Origin: Leucobacter sp. 7(1) | GTDB taxonomy: Bacteria > Actinomycetota > Actinomycetes > Actinomycetales > Microbacteriaceae | Length of the DNA stretch: 64,000 nucleotides | Assembly: GCF_900163635.1 (NCBI RefSeq) | Contig: NZ_FUID01000002.1 | Location: forward strand, 1 to 64,000 | Reading direction: 5' to 3' | Shown here: piece after piece, positions 52,431-61,868 of the stretch | Layout of the letters: every line of letters begins with the position of its first letter | Position numbering within the stretch: the first letter of the stretch is position 1 | Notes under the pieces: model-generated | Databases searched by the model: none | Told to the model about the DNA's origin: nothing | Seen by the model: the letters and a program-made list of their open reading frames with translations, nothing else | Made by a program: the position numbers and the translations under genes

Positions 52431-54194
52431 ATGCACAGCACACCCGCGTCAGAGCGCACCGAACGTCTTCTCTCCACTTCCGTCCTCGTCATCGGCACCG
52501 GCGGTGCCGGCCTTCGGGCCTCGATCGAACTCGCCGAGCGCGGCGTCCAGGTTCTCGCGGTCGGCAAGCGCCGCGCACATGACGCCCACACCACTCTGGC
52601 CGCGGGCGGCATCAACGCCGCGCTCGGCACCATGGACCCCGAAGACAGCTGGGAACAGCACGCTGCCGACACGCTGCGCGAGTCCTACTTCCTCGCGGAT
52701 CCCGCGATCGTCGAGGTCGTGACGAAGGGCGCGAAGCAGGGCATCGAAGATCTCGAGCGCTGGGGTATGCCGTTCGCACGCGAGGAAGACGGCCGGATCA
52801 GCCAGCGTTTCTTCGGCGCACACAAGTACCGCCGCACCGCTTACGCGGGCGACTACACCGGCCTCGAGATCCAGCGCACGCTGATGCGCCGCGCCGCCGA
52901 GCTCCAGGTCCCGATCATCGACACGATCTACATCACCCGTCTCCTCACGAGCGAGGGTCGCGTCTTCGGGGCCTACGGCTTCGACATCGTCGACGGCTCC
53001 CCCGTCCAGATCAACGCCGACGCCGTGATCCTCGCCGCCGGCGGCCACACCCGGATCTGGCGCAACACCTCCTCCCGGCGCGACGAAAACACCGGCGACT
53101 CGTTCCGGCTCGCCGCGCTCGCGGGCGGCAAGATCCGCGATGCCGAGCTTGTGCAGTTCCACCCGTCGGGCATCCTGGAGCCTGCGGAGGCCGCCGGGCT
53201 CCTCGTATCCGAGGCCGCACGCGGCGAGGGCGGGATCCTGCGCAACGCGCTCGGCGAGCGGTACATGGAGAAGTACGATCCCGAGCGGATGGAGCTCTCT
53301 ACCCGCGACCGCGTCGCGCTCGCCAGCTACACCGAGATTGTCGAGGGCCGCGGCACCACCAACGGTGGAGTCTTCCTCGACGTGTCGCATCTCCCGCGCG
53401 AGCAGATCCTCGCGAAGCTGCCCCGTGTCTACCGCAACCTCATTGACCTGCAGATGCTCGACATCACTGAGCAGCCCATCGAGATCGCGCCGACCGCACA
53501 CTACTCAATGGGCGGCGTGTGGGTCCGTCCGGAGGACCACGGCACCGGCGTGGACGGCCTCTACGCCATCGGCGAGGCGTCCAGCGGCCTGCACGGCGCA
53601 AACCGCCTCGGCGGAAACTCGCTGATCGAGCTGCTTGTGTACGGCCGGATCACGGGTGCGGACGCCGCGAGCTACGTCGCCGGCATCACCGAGGTCCGCC
53701 GTGATCCCGCGGCTGTTGCCGAGGCGCGTGACGAGATGACGGGGCTCCTCACCGAGCGGGGCTCCGTGAGTGAGAGCCCACGCCGCCTGCAGCGGGCCCT
53801 GCGTGACCTGATGACCGAGCACGCCGGCGTGGTCCGCTCCGAAGAGAGCCTCACGGCCGGCCTCGAAAAGCTGGCAGTGCTCGAAGAGCGGGTGAAAAAC
53901 GTGACCGCGCACCCCGATATTGCAGGCTTCGACGATCTCGCGCACGCCTTCGATCTCTATGGTTCGCTGCTCGCAGCACGGGCAACCCTTGAGTGCGCTC
54001 TCGAGCGCCGCGAGACGCGCGGCTGCCACAACCGCTCGGACTTCCCCGAGCAGAGCGCGGAGCTGCAGGGAAACTTCGTGTGGACTCCGCAGGGCGGGGC
54101 ACAGTTCGAGCCGCTTGCCGAAGCCCCCGAGTCGTTCCGCGCGCTCGCGATGGCCGGCCTGGATGACTCGGTCGTGGGCAAACTGGTCGAGTAG
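52431..54194 (+). CDS. Fumarate reductase/succinate dehydrogenase-type flavoprotein
   Basis: A 587-residue FAD enzyme: VLVIGTGGAGLRASIELAE (FAD site), TTLAAGGINAALG, then GDYTGLEI and the catalytic segment SMGGVWVRPEDHGTG, GASSGLHGANRLGG in the family pattern, and a C-terminal SDH domain with GCHNRSDFP. It should oxidise or reduce a C4 dicarboxylate. No iron-sulfur or membrane subunit is adjacent, so it acts as a standalone protein or with a distant partner, and L-aspartate-oxidase-like activity is possible. A LysR regulator and operator are upstream, and a strong terminator follows. Confidence 0.85.
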   Translation: MHSTPASERTERLLSTSVLVIGTGGAGLRASIELAERGVQVLAVGKRRAHDAHTTLAAGGINAALGTMDPEDSWEQHAADTLRESYFLADPAIVEVVTKGAKQGIEDLERWGMPFAREEDGRISQRFFGAHKYRRTAYAGDYTGLEIQRTLMRRAAELQVPIIDTIYITRLLTSEGRVFGAYGFDIVDGSPVQINADAVILAAGGHTRIWRNTSSRRDENTGDSFRLAALAGGKIRDAELVQFHPSGILEPAEAAGLLVSEAARGEGGILRNALGERYMEKYDPERMELSTRDRVALASYTEIVEGRGTTNGGVFLDVSHLPREQILAKLPRVYRNLIDLQMLDITEQPIEIAPTAHYSMGGVWVRPEDHGTGVDGLYAIGEASSGLHGANRLGGNSLIELLVYGRITGADAASYVAGITEVRRDPAAVAEARDEMTGLLTERGSVSESPRRLQRALRDLMTEHAGVVRSEESLTAGLEKLAVLEERVKNVTAHPDIAGFDDLAHAFDLYGSLLAARATLECALERRETRGCHNRSDFPEQSAELQGNFVWTPQGGAQFEPLAEAPESFRALAMAGLDDSVVGKLVE

Positions 54195-54218
54195 CCGAGC
54201 TGCGCTGCGATCGCCGCG

Positions 54219-54262
54219 CGTCGTCCCCAGGTGCACCCTTGGCACCTGGGGACGACGTTTTT
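54219..54262 (+). terminator. Rho-independent terminator
   Basis: Perfect 16-base stem CGTCGTCCCCAGGTGC / GCACCTGGGGACGACG with a 7-base loop and a T5 run, 24 bases after the flavoprotein stop. Confidence 0.92.
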
Positions 54263-54320
54263 GCGCGATGCCTGTGGATAGCCGGTTTCGTCTCCTTCCC
54301 GAGCAACGCAGAATCGCTGC

Positions 54321-55652
54321 ATGACTCCCGACACTCCCAGTCCCCCCACGCCTTACTCGACCGCGCTGGCCGCGATGAACACCGCCCCCAGGGAACCCGC
54401 GCAGGTTCTGAGCTGTCGCACCCCGGCCGACTTTCTCGCCGCGCTCCCCCGGCTCTTCGGCTTCGACCCAGAGGACAGTCTCGTCGTCTTGCGATTCTCG
54501 GGTACTCGTTCCGTGGAGGCTGCCCGAATTGACCTCCCTGCAGAGCCCAGCCCGGAGGGGATCGTGCACGCACTGACGATGCTCCGCACCGTGCTCACTT
54601 CCCTCTCGGACATGACCCCGGGCAGGCTCGCGCAGGCGTCTCAGCCCATCACAGGCCTTGGCCTGGCAATCCTGACAAGTGCACAATTCGGGAACTCCTT
54701 AGAGCCGCCTTGGGCGGAGCTTGCGCGGCACATCACGCGGGACTGTCGCGATGCGGAGATCGAGATCACCGCGCTGTGTTGTCGCGCGGCCGACGGCTGG
54801 GGCGACTATTTGGAACCGAACCCGGGACCGGTCGGCGGCCGCCCGCGCCGCGAGCTCTCCGCCACCCCGATCGCACTCGATGCCGCGGTGCGTGGCGAGG
54901 TGTCCCCTTCCCAGAGTGAATATGGAATGATTCCTGAGCCAGACGCACGGCGCGCGGCACGCGTAGCCGCAGTGTTCGCCCCGGAACTCGCGGCGGGCAG
55001 CGCTCCAAACGCCCTCACGGCCCGCGCAGAGCGCGATCCCGGTGCGGCAAGCAGAGGCGCTGTACCGAGAGACGTGATCCCGCAGGTCCTCACCACCGCA
55101 ACGGCCCTGCGCACATCACGCGCCCTCAGCCTCGACGAGGCAGCATGCGTCATTCGAACACTTTCCGACCCTGGCCGGTGGCTTGGCGTGGTGTTCGGAA
55201 TCATGCTCCGCCCAGTGCGCGCCGGAGTCATGCTGCGCGAGGCGGACACCGGCGCGCAATTCCGGACCATTCTGCAGCCCGAGCCCGCTGCCGTGGACAT
55301 CCCCCTCCCGCGATTGCTCGCGCTCTTGGCCGACGTCGGAATTGCATTCACCGAACGTGCATGCCTGGTCACAGTGAGAGAGCGGCTGCGCGAAATGCTC
55401 GCGGAATGCCCACCCCCGATCCGCGCACCGTTGTACGCGCTGAGCGCCTGGGCGTGGTGGCTGTCCGGCATACAAAGCGTTGCGCAACAACACGTCGACG
55501 CCGGCCTCGAACTCGCTCCGGACAACGCCCTGCTGCGAACCATCGCGGAGCTCATCGTTGTGCCGAGCCACGTCTCACGGTTTGCCCCGGCGGCAGCCGC
55601 GCGCACCTGGAGCGAGCTCGGCGAGGCCGCGGAGGTTCGCGATGCCGAATAG
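54321..55652 (+). CDS. DUF4192 family protein
   Basis: A 443-residue cytoplasmic protein whose N-terminus LSCRTPADFLAALPRLFGFD, followed by PEDSLVVLRF, is the DUF4192 signature found in Actinobacteria. The C-terminal part includes an APLYALSAWAWWLSG segment. The function is unknown. CAGAAT six bases before the ATG is a near-match to the leaderless -10 pattern. It converges on the cysteine desulfurase gene with a 33-base gap. Confidence 0.85.
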   Translation: MTPDTPSPPTPYSTALAAMNTAPREPAQVLSCRTPADFLAALPRLFGFDPEDSLVVLRFSGTRSVEAARIDLPAEPSPEGIVHALTMLRTVLTSLSDMTPGRLAQASQPITGLGLAILTSAQFGNSLEPPWAELARHITRDCRDAEIEITALCCRAADGWGDYLEPNPGPVGGRPRRELSATPIALDAAVRGEVSPSQSEYGMIPEPDARRAARVAAVFAPELAAGSAPNALTARAERDPGAASRGAVPRDVIPQVLTTATALRTSRALSLDEAACVIRTLSDPGRWLGVVFGIMLRPVRAGVMLREADTGAQFRTILQPEPAAVDIPLPRLLALLADVGIAFTERACLVTVRERLREMLAECPPPIRAPLYALSAWAWWLSGIQSVAQQHVDAGLELAPDNALLRTIAELIVVPSHVSRFAPAAAARTWSELGEAAEVRDAE

Positions 55653-55685
55653 CCCAGGCGCAGGGCGCGCCGCGGCGATCCTGCG

Positions 55686-56870
55686 CTACACCCGCGTGCC
55701 GGTGGCCCTGCTCACCTCAGCGCGGAGCACGTCGACGAACCGTTCCCGCGTCCGTTCAGAAATCGGAGCCGGGAGCGTGCACCGCAGCGCGGTTTGTGCC
55801 AGTTCAGGGGCCACCCCCATCGCGAGTAACACCGGCGAAGGGTCCGACTGTCCGGCCGCGCACGCAGACCCAGAAGACACCGCGAGCCCTGCCGCGTCGA
55901 GCGCGACGAGCAGGGACTCCCCACTCACCCCCGCCACGGTGAACGAGGCGTGCCCGGGCAAGCGTTCCTCCGGATCCCCAGTCAGCGCGGTCCCGGGGAC
56001 CGCGGCGAGGACTCCCCGGACGAGCGCCTCTCGGCTCGCCATGAGTTCCCAGGCCGTCGCACCAACTGTTGACGTCGCGGCGGACACCGCCGCCGCGAAC
56101 CCCGCGATTCCCGCGACGTTCTCGGTGCCGGAGCGCACGCCGCCCTCCTGGCCACCGCCGTGGAGCACAGCTTCGACGGGCGTCCCAGCCCGAAGCAGCA
56201 GCGCACCGACGCCCTGGGGACCACCGAACTTGTGTGAGGCCACGGTCATCGCAGTGATGCCGCGACCAGGCCAGGCGGCGATGCCGGCTGATTCCGGGCG
56301 CGAGCCAAACGACACGGGGAGGCTCGCCGCCGCCTGCACGGCGTCGGTGTGCACCGGGATGCCGAATACGGCGGCGAGCTCCGCGAGGGCGTTGATCGAC
56401 TGCACGGTCCCCACCTCTGCGTTGGCCAGGCCGACAGAGAGGAGGGTCGTGTCCGGTCGTAGCGCAGCCGCGACGGCCTCCGGGGCGACCCGCCCCCACG
56501 CATCGACCGGCACAACCGTGAGCTCAAAGCCGAACACACGCTCGAGATATCGGCAAGATTCCAGTACCGAGGAATGCTCAATCGCGGAGGTGACGAGGTG
56601 CCGTCCGCGCGGCCTCGCAAGTGCGAGCCCAACGATCGCAAGGGTGTTTGCCTCGGTCCCACCCGACGTGAACACAACCTCACCAGGACGAGCCCCCAGC
56701 GCCTGTGCGATGCGATCCCGTGCCGCATCCACTTCGGCGCGAGCGCGAAAACCTGCCGAGTGCACGCTCGACGCATTGGCCTGGCCCGCGTCCCATACGG
56801 CGAGCATCGCCGCACGCGCTTCGGGGCGCAGCGGTGCGGTCGCAGCTGCGTCAAGATATGCCGCGGTCAC
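55686..56870 (-). CDS. Cysteine desulfurase of the NAD operon
   Basis: A 394-residue PLP enzyme of the IscS/NifS branch. It likely supplies sulfur for the [4Fe-4S] cluster of NadA, as in other Actinobacteria where it follows nadC. Key parts: YLDAAATAPLRPEA start, SGGTEANTLAI, the PLP Lys in ASHKFGGPQG, and the Cys loop VSSGSACAAGQ. A TTG at 56903 would overlap the truncated nadC stop, but the GTG at 56870 gives the family start, has a G-rich ribosome site, and follows the expected ancestral nadC stop at 56890. Confidence 0.88.
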   Translation of the reverse strand: MTAAYLDAAATAPLRPEARAAMLAVWDAGQANASSVHSAGFRARAEVDAARDRIAQALGARPGEVVFTSGGTEANTLAIVGLALARPRGRHLVTSAIEHSSVLESCRYLERVFGFELTVVPVDAWGRVAPEAVAAALRPDTTLLSVGLANAEVGTVQSINALAELAAVFGIPVHTDAVQAAASLPVSFGSRPESAGIAAWPGRGITAMTVASHKFGGPQGVGALLLRAGTPVEAVLHGGGQEGGVRSGTENVAGIAGFAAAVSAATSTVGATAWELMASREALVRGVLAAVPGTALTGDPEERLPGHASFTVAGVSGESLLVALDAAGLAVSSGSACAAGQSDPSPVLLAMGVAPELAQTALRCTLPAPISERTRERFVDVLRAEVSRATGTRV

Positions 56871-56899
56871 CAGGCACCCCCGCGCCCCGTCATGCGGCG

Positions 56900-57736
56900 T
56901 CAAGACCCAGGTCGAGCGCGCGCGCCGTGTGTCAGGAGCCCCACGGAAATGACGTCCACGCCGGTCTCCGCGATCCCGGCAACGGTGTCGAGAGTCACAC
57001 CGCCGCTCGCCTCCACAATCGCCTGCCCCGCGATCAGTTCAACCCCGGTACGGAGATCCGCCAGAGAAAAATTGTCGAGCAGGATCCCGGTTGGCCGCGC
57101 CGCAAGCACCGGGGCAATTTGATCCACCCGGTCCACCTCCACAATGATCGAGGTCGTATGGCCGGCACGATCTCGCAGCCCCGCGAGCGCCGCCGTCGTC
57201 GTAGCCGCGTCCACCGCTCCCAGCGCGGCGAGGTGGTTGTCCTTGATCATGACCGCATCCGACAGGCTGAAGCGGTGGTTCGATCCACCACCGGCACGAA
57301 CCGCATGCTTCTCCAGCGCACGCAAGCCAGGGGTGGTCTTCCGAGTGTCAGCGATCCGGGCGCGAGTGTGCGCGACCACGGCAACGAACTGCGCGGTCAG
57401 CGTCGCAACGCCGCTCATGCGCTGCGCAAAGTTCAGGGCGACACGTTCTCCCGTGAGCACGCCCCGTGCGGGGCCCGCGATGCGCGCGAGCACATCCCCG
57501 GCGCGGAACGGAGTGCCCTCGGTGACCAAATCGGTCACCGAAATCTCGGGGTCGACCTGTCGAAAGGCCGCCACAATCAGCGGACCACCCGCGAAAATCC
57601 CATCCTCGCGCGCGGTCAGTACAGTGCGCACCGTGGCCGCGGCGGGGATTACGAGTTCGCCGGTGAGATCCCCCCACGGGGCGTCCTCGGCGAGTGCGCG
57701 CTGCACGGTGTCTGTGACCAGGTGTGGGGTCAGCAT
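56900..57736 (-). CDS. nadC: Nicotinate-nucleotide diphosphorylase (quinolinate PRTase), altered C-terminus
   Basis: A 278-residue enzyme condensing quinolinate with PRPP to nicotinate mononucleotide. Active-site segments: GERVALNFAQRMSGVAT, RKTTPGLRALEKHAVRAGGG, HRFSLSDAVMIKDNH. The end is odd: after SVGLLTHGAR the frame reads ARPGS and stops. Adding one GC to the run at 56916-56926 would give HGARALDLGLDAA, the expected tail, and move the stop to 56890. The core is complete, so it may still work. It overlaps nadB by seven bases. Confidence 0.9.
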   Translation of the reverse strand: MLTPHLVTDTVQRALAEDAPWGDLTGELVIPAAATVRTVLTAREDGIFAGGPLIVAAFRQVDPEISVTDLVTEGTPFRAGDVLARIAGPARGVLTGERVALNFAQRMSGVATLTAQFVAVVAHTRARIADTRKTTPGLRALEKHAVRAGGGSNHRFSLSDAVMIKDNHLAALGAVDAATTTAALAGLRDRAGHTTSIIVEVDRVDQIAPVLAARPTGILLDNFSLADLRTGVELIAGQAIVEASGGVTLDTVAGIAETGVDVISVGLLTHGARARPGS

Positions 57737-59436
57737 GATGAGAGGCTCCTTGCCGGGGTGTCTGGGGTGCCCACCAGGGGCATTCCGTTCAGGGATAGTG
57801 CGGCACCGCCGGGGTGCGCGCGTTCGAGGACGAGGCCCGACCGCCGGGGTACCCCGGGGTCAGCATCTGGAAAGTCAGAGCGCTGGTGCGCCCCGCGAGA
57901 CTCCTCGCGGGCCTCAGCCGCCGCGCAGATCATGGATCCGAGCAGCGCGGCATCCAAGGTGCTCTGCGCACACACCTCCGCGGTCGCCTGCAGTCCCGCG
58001 GCGTCACGCTCAATCCCCAGACCTGTGGCGATCGCCTCACGCACGTCGTTGAGCGTCGTGGGCGAATCCTGCCGGCCGACCGCAGCCGCGCTGGGGAGCC
58101 CCACGCCGCTGTCGGGTGCAGCGACTGAGAGCAGCCCCGGATCCGCAAGGAGTCCCTGGAAGCCGACACCACGGCCGCGCCACTCAGCCCGGGCACCACT
58201 GGCCGAGCTTGCCCAGTCAGCCGCCGCCCGCCCGGCCGCATTCCCAAAGACGAGGCCCTCCAGGAGAGAGTTTGACGCCAGTCTGTTCGCACCGTGCACT
58301 CCGGTAGCTGCGACTTCCCCCGCAACGAACAAGCCTGGCACGCTCGTGCGGCCGTCAAGATCACTCGCCACCCCACCCATCGTGTAGTGGGCCGCGGGCG
58401 CTACAGGAATCGGATCTCGCGCCCAGTCCAGGCCCCGCTCGGTGACTGCACGAGTCACACCGGGGAAGCGACGGGCCAGTGTGCCTGGGCCGCCGTGGCG
58501 TTCGATACCCGTCGCGTCCAACCACACTGTACGTTCTCCGCGCTCCCGCAACACGCGGTGGATCTCGCGGGACACCACATCGCGCGGTGCAAGCTCCGCC
58601 TGCGGATGCCGCCCCAGCATAAACCGAGCTCCGGACCCATCGCGCAGCACGGCACCAGCCCCACGCACCGCCTCCGAGACGAGTTCCCCGGACCCTGCTA
58701 TTGCTGGCAACACTGTGGGGTGAAATTGCACGAATTCGAGGTCCGAGAGCACCGCTCCCGCACGCGCCGCAAGCACAACGCCCGAGCCTTGGGCCCCCAG
58801 ATGATTAGAGGAACCCGGGAAAAGCCCCGCGTACCCACCCGTTGCGAGGACCACGGCGTCCACACTGCGCGGCACCGCGATCCCTCCGTCCGTTCTGAGC
58901 ACCGCACCGAACACAGTGTCCTCCGGACGATCCCCGTTTCGAAGCAGCTGCTCCACCACCGTGTGTTCGGTGACGCGGAGCCGCCCCGCAACTCGAGCCT
59001 CAGTCACGCGCGCAGCGAGGAAGGCGTGCAGCGCGGCACCGGTTCGGTCCCCGCCAGAGTGCACGATCCTGGCCCGGCCGTGCGCGCCTTCAAGGCCCAG
59101 AGCGATACCGCCATCTGCGCTGCGGTCGGCCGGGAAACCATGCTCGATGAGCGCACGGACACTCTCCGCACCCCTCACCGTGAGTTCCGCAACAGCTTCC
59201 GGATCGCTCAGCCCGGCCCCCGCGGTGAGCGTGTCCGCAGCGTGTGCTGCAGGATCGTCGCCCGCACCGACCGCCGCGGCCACGCCACCCTGCGCCAAAG
59301 CTGTGTTTCCGCCGCCGAGCGCGTCAACGCTCGGGCTGAGTTGCCCGACTGTGACGAGCTCAACCTCGGCACCAGAAGCAACGGCTTCCAACGCGCAGGT
59401 GAGTCCCGCAACGCCCGCGCCGACGACGAGGATCAT
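57730..59436 (-). CDS. nadB: L-aspartate oxidase
   Basis: A 568-residue FAD enzyme turning aspartate into iminoaspartate for quinolinate synthesis. ILVVGAGVAGLTCALEA binds FAD, ALAQGGVAAAVGAGDDP and HSGGDRTGAALH are NadB features, HYTMGGVASDLDGR the active site, and GVHGANRLASNSLLEGLVFG the flavin loop. The ATG overlaps the nadA stop (ATGA). The frame is open further upstream inside nadA, but the family starts here. Confidence 0.93.
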   Translation of the reverse strand: MILVVGAGVAGLTCALEAVASGAEVELVTVGQLSPSVDALGGGNTALAQGGVAAAVGAGDDPAAHAADTLTAGAGLSDPEAVAELTVRGAESVRALIEHGFPADRSADGGIALGLEGAHGRARIVHSGGDRTGAALHAFLAARVTEARVAGRLRVTEHTVVEQLLRNGDRPEDTVFGAVLRTDGGIAVPRSVDAVVLATGGYAGLFPGSSNHLGAQGSGVVLAARAGAVLSDLEFVQFHPTVLPAIAGSGELVSEAVRGAGAVLRDGSGARFMLGRHPQAELAPRDVVSREIHRVLRERGERTVWLDATGIERHGGPGTLARRFPGVTRAVTERGLDWARDPIPVAPAAHYTMGGVASDLDGRTSVPGLFVAGEVAATGVHGANRLASNSLLEGLVFGNAAGRAAADWASSASGARAEWRGRGVGFQGLLADPGLLSVAAPDSGVGLPSAAAVGRQDSPTTLNDVREAIATGLGIERDAAGLQATAEVCAQSTLDAALLGSMICAAAEAREESRGAHQRSDFPDADPGVPRRSGLVLERAHPGGAALSLNGMPLVGTPDTPARSLSSC

Positions 59437-60779
59437 GGCCGGGCCGCGAGCATCCGTTCGAGCGCCACACGTGAGTCGACCGCGACCGATTCGGGCACCC
59501 GAATCTGGTTCGGGGTCTCGCCGGCGACGAGCGATTCGAGCGTCCACGCGAGGTATGCCGGATGGATCCGGTACATCGTGGAGCACGGGCACACCACGGG
59601 GTCGAGACAGAAGATCGTCAGGTCAGGACGCTGCTGCTGCAGGCGGTTCACCAGATTGATCTCCGTGCCGACCGCAATGACGCTGCCGGGAGCTGCCGCC
59701 TCGATCTCCTTTCGGATGTACTCCGTGGATCCGGCACCGTCTGCCGCGTCCACCACCGCTGCGGGGCATTCCGGGTGCACAATCACTCGGACACCCGGGT
59801 AATCGACCCGGGCCTGCTCAATCTGAGCCACCGTGAAGCGTTTGTGGACCGAGCAGAAGCCGTTCCAGAGGATCACACGCGCATCCTGCAACTGCTCGGC
59901 CGTGTTGCCGCCAAGCGCGAGATGCGGGCGCCACAGCGGCATCTCCGCTTCGGTAATCCCCATCGCCTTCGCTGTGTTTCGGCCCAGGTGTTGGTCCGGG
60001 AAGAACACGACGCGCTGCCCGCGAGCAAATGCCCATTCAAGCACCGTGCGTGCGTTCGAGGAGGTGCAGACAATTCCGCCGTTGCGCCCACAAAACGCCT
60101 TGATGTCGGCGGAAGAGTTCATGTAGGTGACCGGAATCACCGGCTGCGGCTCCCCCTCGGCGACGGGCCCGAGGGCGGCGGTAAGCTCCTGCCAGCACGC
60201 CTCGACCTGCGTAATCGTCGCCATGTCGGCCATGGAGCAGCCCGCTGCAAGATTCGGCAGGATCACTGCCTGATCGGGGCCTGACAGGATATCCGCGGTT
60301 TCCGCCATAAAGTGCACGCCGCAGAACACAAACGCCTCAGCTTCCGGGTGCTGCTTCGCGGCCTGCGCCAACATGAATGAGTCACCCACAAAATCGGCGT
60401 GCTGCACAACCTCGTCGCGCTGGTAGAAGTGACCGAGAATGCGGACGCGGTCACCGAGCGTGGCCTTCGCCGCCACGATCCGCTCAGTGAGTTCCGCGTC
60501 GCTCGCATCCGTGTAGCTCGCGGGGAGCGGCCCCTGCCGCGGGGCATCTCCAGGGATGCCGTCGCCGGATGATGCGCCGGGCCCGTAGCCCGGGGCCCGG
60601 TCGATCGTCCATGGATCGTCGGCAAGCTCGGTGTCGCAGCTCGAGATCCCGGTTGCACGGAGAATGATGGGTCGCCGGTGCGTGGGCGCGGCGCGCTCGG
60701 AAAGTTCTGTCTCCCCCACAGCCAGGGTTGCGGCCTCGCGTTCGGCCGCGCCGCGGATGAGTTCGTGCACGCTTGTCAT
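59433..60779 (-). CDS. nadA: Quinolinate synthase NadA
   Basis: A 448-residue [4Fe-4S] enzyme joining iminoaspartate with DHAP to form quinolinate. Cluster Cys lie in AAGCSMADM, IVCTSSNAR and VCPCSTMYRIHP. ILGHFYQRDEVVQHADFVGD and FCGVHFMAETADIL are conserved. The first 90 residues are an extra N-terminal arm, low in complexity. The ATG overlaps the stop of the nrtR-like gene (ATGA), so the NAD genes are one coupled operon. Confidence 0.95.
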   Translation of the reverse strand: MTSVHELIRGAAEREAATLAVGETELSERAAPTHRRPIILRATGISSCDTELADDPWTIDRAPGYGPGASSGDGIPGDAPRQGPLPASYTDASDAELTERIVAAKATLGDRVRILGHFYQRDEVVQHADFVGDSFMLAQAAKQHPEAEAFVFCGVHFMAETADILSGPDQAVILPNLAAGCSMADMATITQVEACWQELTAALGPVAEGEPQPVIPVTYMNSSADIKAFCGRNGGIVCTSSNARTVLEWAFARGQRVVFFPDQHLGRNTAKAMGITEAEMPLWRPHLALGGNTAEQLQDARVILWNGFCSVHKRFTVAQIEQARVDYPGVRVIVHPECPAAVVDAADGAGSTEYIRKEIEAAAPGSVIAVGTEINLVNRLQQQRPDLTIFCLDPVVCPCSTMYRIHPAYLAWTLESLVAGETPNQIRVPESVAVDSRVALERMLAARP

Positions 60780-61669
60780 TCTCTGCTCCTCGCTGAGGTG
60801 GATCCTGAGGTGATCGGCTGATTGGCTGCTCCGGGCGGCTCGGCGAATCGGTAGAGCCGCGCCGGGCGGTGCCGCGCTCCGCTCTCGAGTTCGCCGGTGT
60901 CGACGAGGCTGCCTTGAGCAAGCGCCTGGCGTCGAAAGTTTGCGGGGTCCACCGGCTGGCCGAGCACTGCCTCGGTCACCGTGCGTAACCGACCGAGCGT
61001 GAAGACCGGGCCAAGGAAGCGGTGTGCAACGGAGGCATACTCGGTCTTCGCGCGAAGCCGGCCGAGTGCGTGGTCAATAATTTCCCGGTGGTCGAAGGCC
61101 AGCTCGGGGAGCCGATCAGCCGAAAACCAGGCGACATTCGCCACTGAGACGCTCCCTGCGGGAGTACCGGCCGCCGCATCCTCACCGGTGAGCCCGGATG
61201 CGGGTATCGGGTCGTCCCAGCGGCGCGGGCCGGACGGCACCTGGACTGGAGACACGCCATGCGCCCCGCGCACTGACACTTCTGGTTCTAACTCGTGTTC
61301 CCCGTACAGCGCCCAGTAGGCGATTGTCACCAGGCGTTGCGCCTCGGCCGAGCGCTCGACCCCGCCAAAGGAGTAGAGCTGCTCAAGATAGCCCGGGGTC
61401 CGCTGCGTTGCCGCATGGAGGCTCCGCAGCGCCGTGTCCGCGAGGGTCTCGTCCCATTGGGTCGGGCCGCCGGGGAGGGCCCACTGCCCCAAGAACGGTG
61501 CCCGGGTGCGGCGCACCAGCGGTATCCAGATCGTGGTGTCACCAGCACCAGCGCCGGGATCACCAAGCTCAGCATCTGCTGGCGGCTGGAGCGCGAAGGC
61601 GACAACGGAGACGGCGACGGCGGGCGGCAGATACTGCCGCTCGCTTGCACTGGCCCCCGTATATCGCAC
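60776..61669 (-). CDS. NrtR-like Nudix regulator of NAD synthesis
   Basis: A 297-residue protein: an N-terminal Nudix-like domain (WALPGGPTQWDETLADTALR, with several catalytic Glu of the Nudix box replaced) and a C-terminal winged helix (VFTLGRLRTVTEAVLGQPVD, then PANFRRQAL). NrtR proteins repress NAD genes and respond to ADP-ribose-type ligands. It heads the nadABC operon and a 27-bp palindrome lies directly upstream. The GTG at 61669 has GAGGGG six bases before it; a TTG inside the operator at 61699 is unlikely. Confidence 0.85.
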   Translation of the reverse strand: MRYTGASASERQYLPPAVAVSVVAFALQPPADAELGDPGAGAGDTTIWIPLVRRTRAPFLGQWALPGGPTQWDETLADTALRSLHAATQRTPGYLEQLYSFGGVERSAEAQRLVTIAYWALYGEHELEPEVSVRGAHGVSPVQVPSGPRRWDDPIPASGLTGEDAAAGTPAGSVSVANVAWFSADRLPELAFDHREIIDHALGRLRAKTEYASVAHRFLGPVFTLGRLRTVTEAVLGQPVDPANFRRQALAQGSLVDTGELESGARHRPARLYRFAEPPGAANQPITSGSTSARSRE

Positions 61670-61686
61670 AGTTTGCCCCTCGCATC

Positions 61687-61713
61687 GAGTTATGGTCAAG
61701 ATGACTATAACTC
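61687..61713. promoter_or_regulatory. NrtR-type operator of the NAD operon
   Basis: GAGTTATGGTCA-AGA-TGACTATAACTC: 12-base arms with a single mismatch, and GCATC/GATGC flanks pairing outside. TATAGT on the minus strand (61704-61709) can be the operon -10, so bound repressor would cover the promoter. Confidence 0.82.
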
Positions 61714-61868
61714 ACGATGCGGGCGTTTCCAACTCCACACAATCCCAGACGGCTTCCGATCCTCCGTCATTTCACGGAAGCGCAGACGCACCCTCCTATG
61801 GTGCGATCAATGCGCATCATATTCAAACCATCCCTCCTCTCGAGGGCCTGTTTCAGTGAAGGACCCAC

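Noticed and set aside
56705-59802. Two frames of 560 and 502 codons on the plus strand (56705-58387 and 58294-59802)
   Set aside because: Antisense to nadC, nadB and nadA; shadows.
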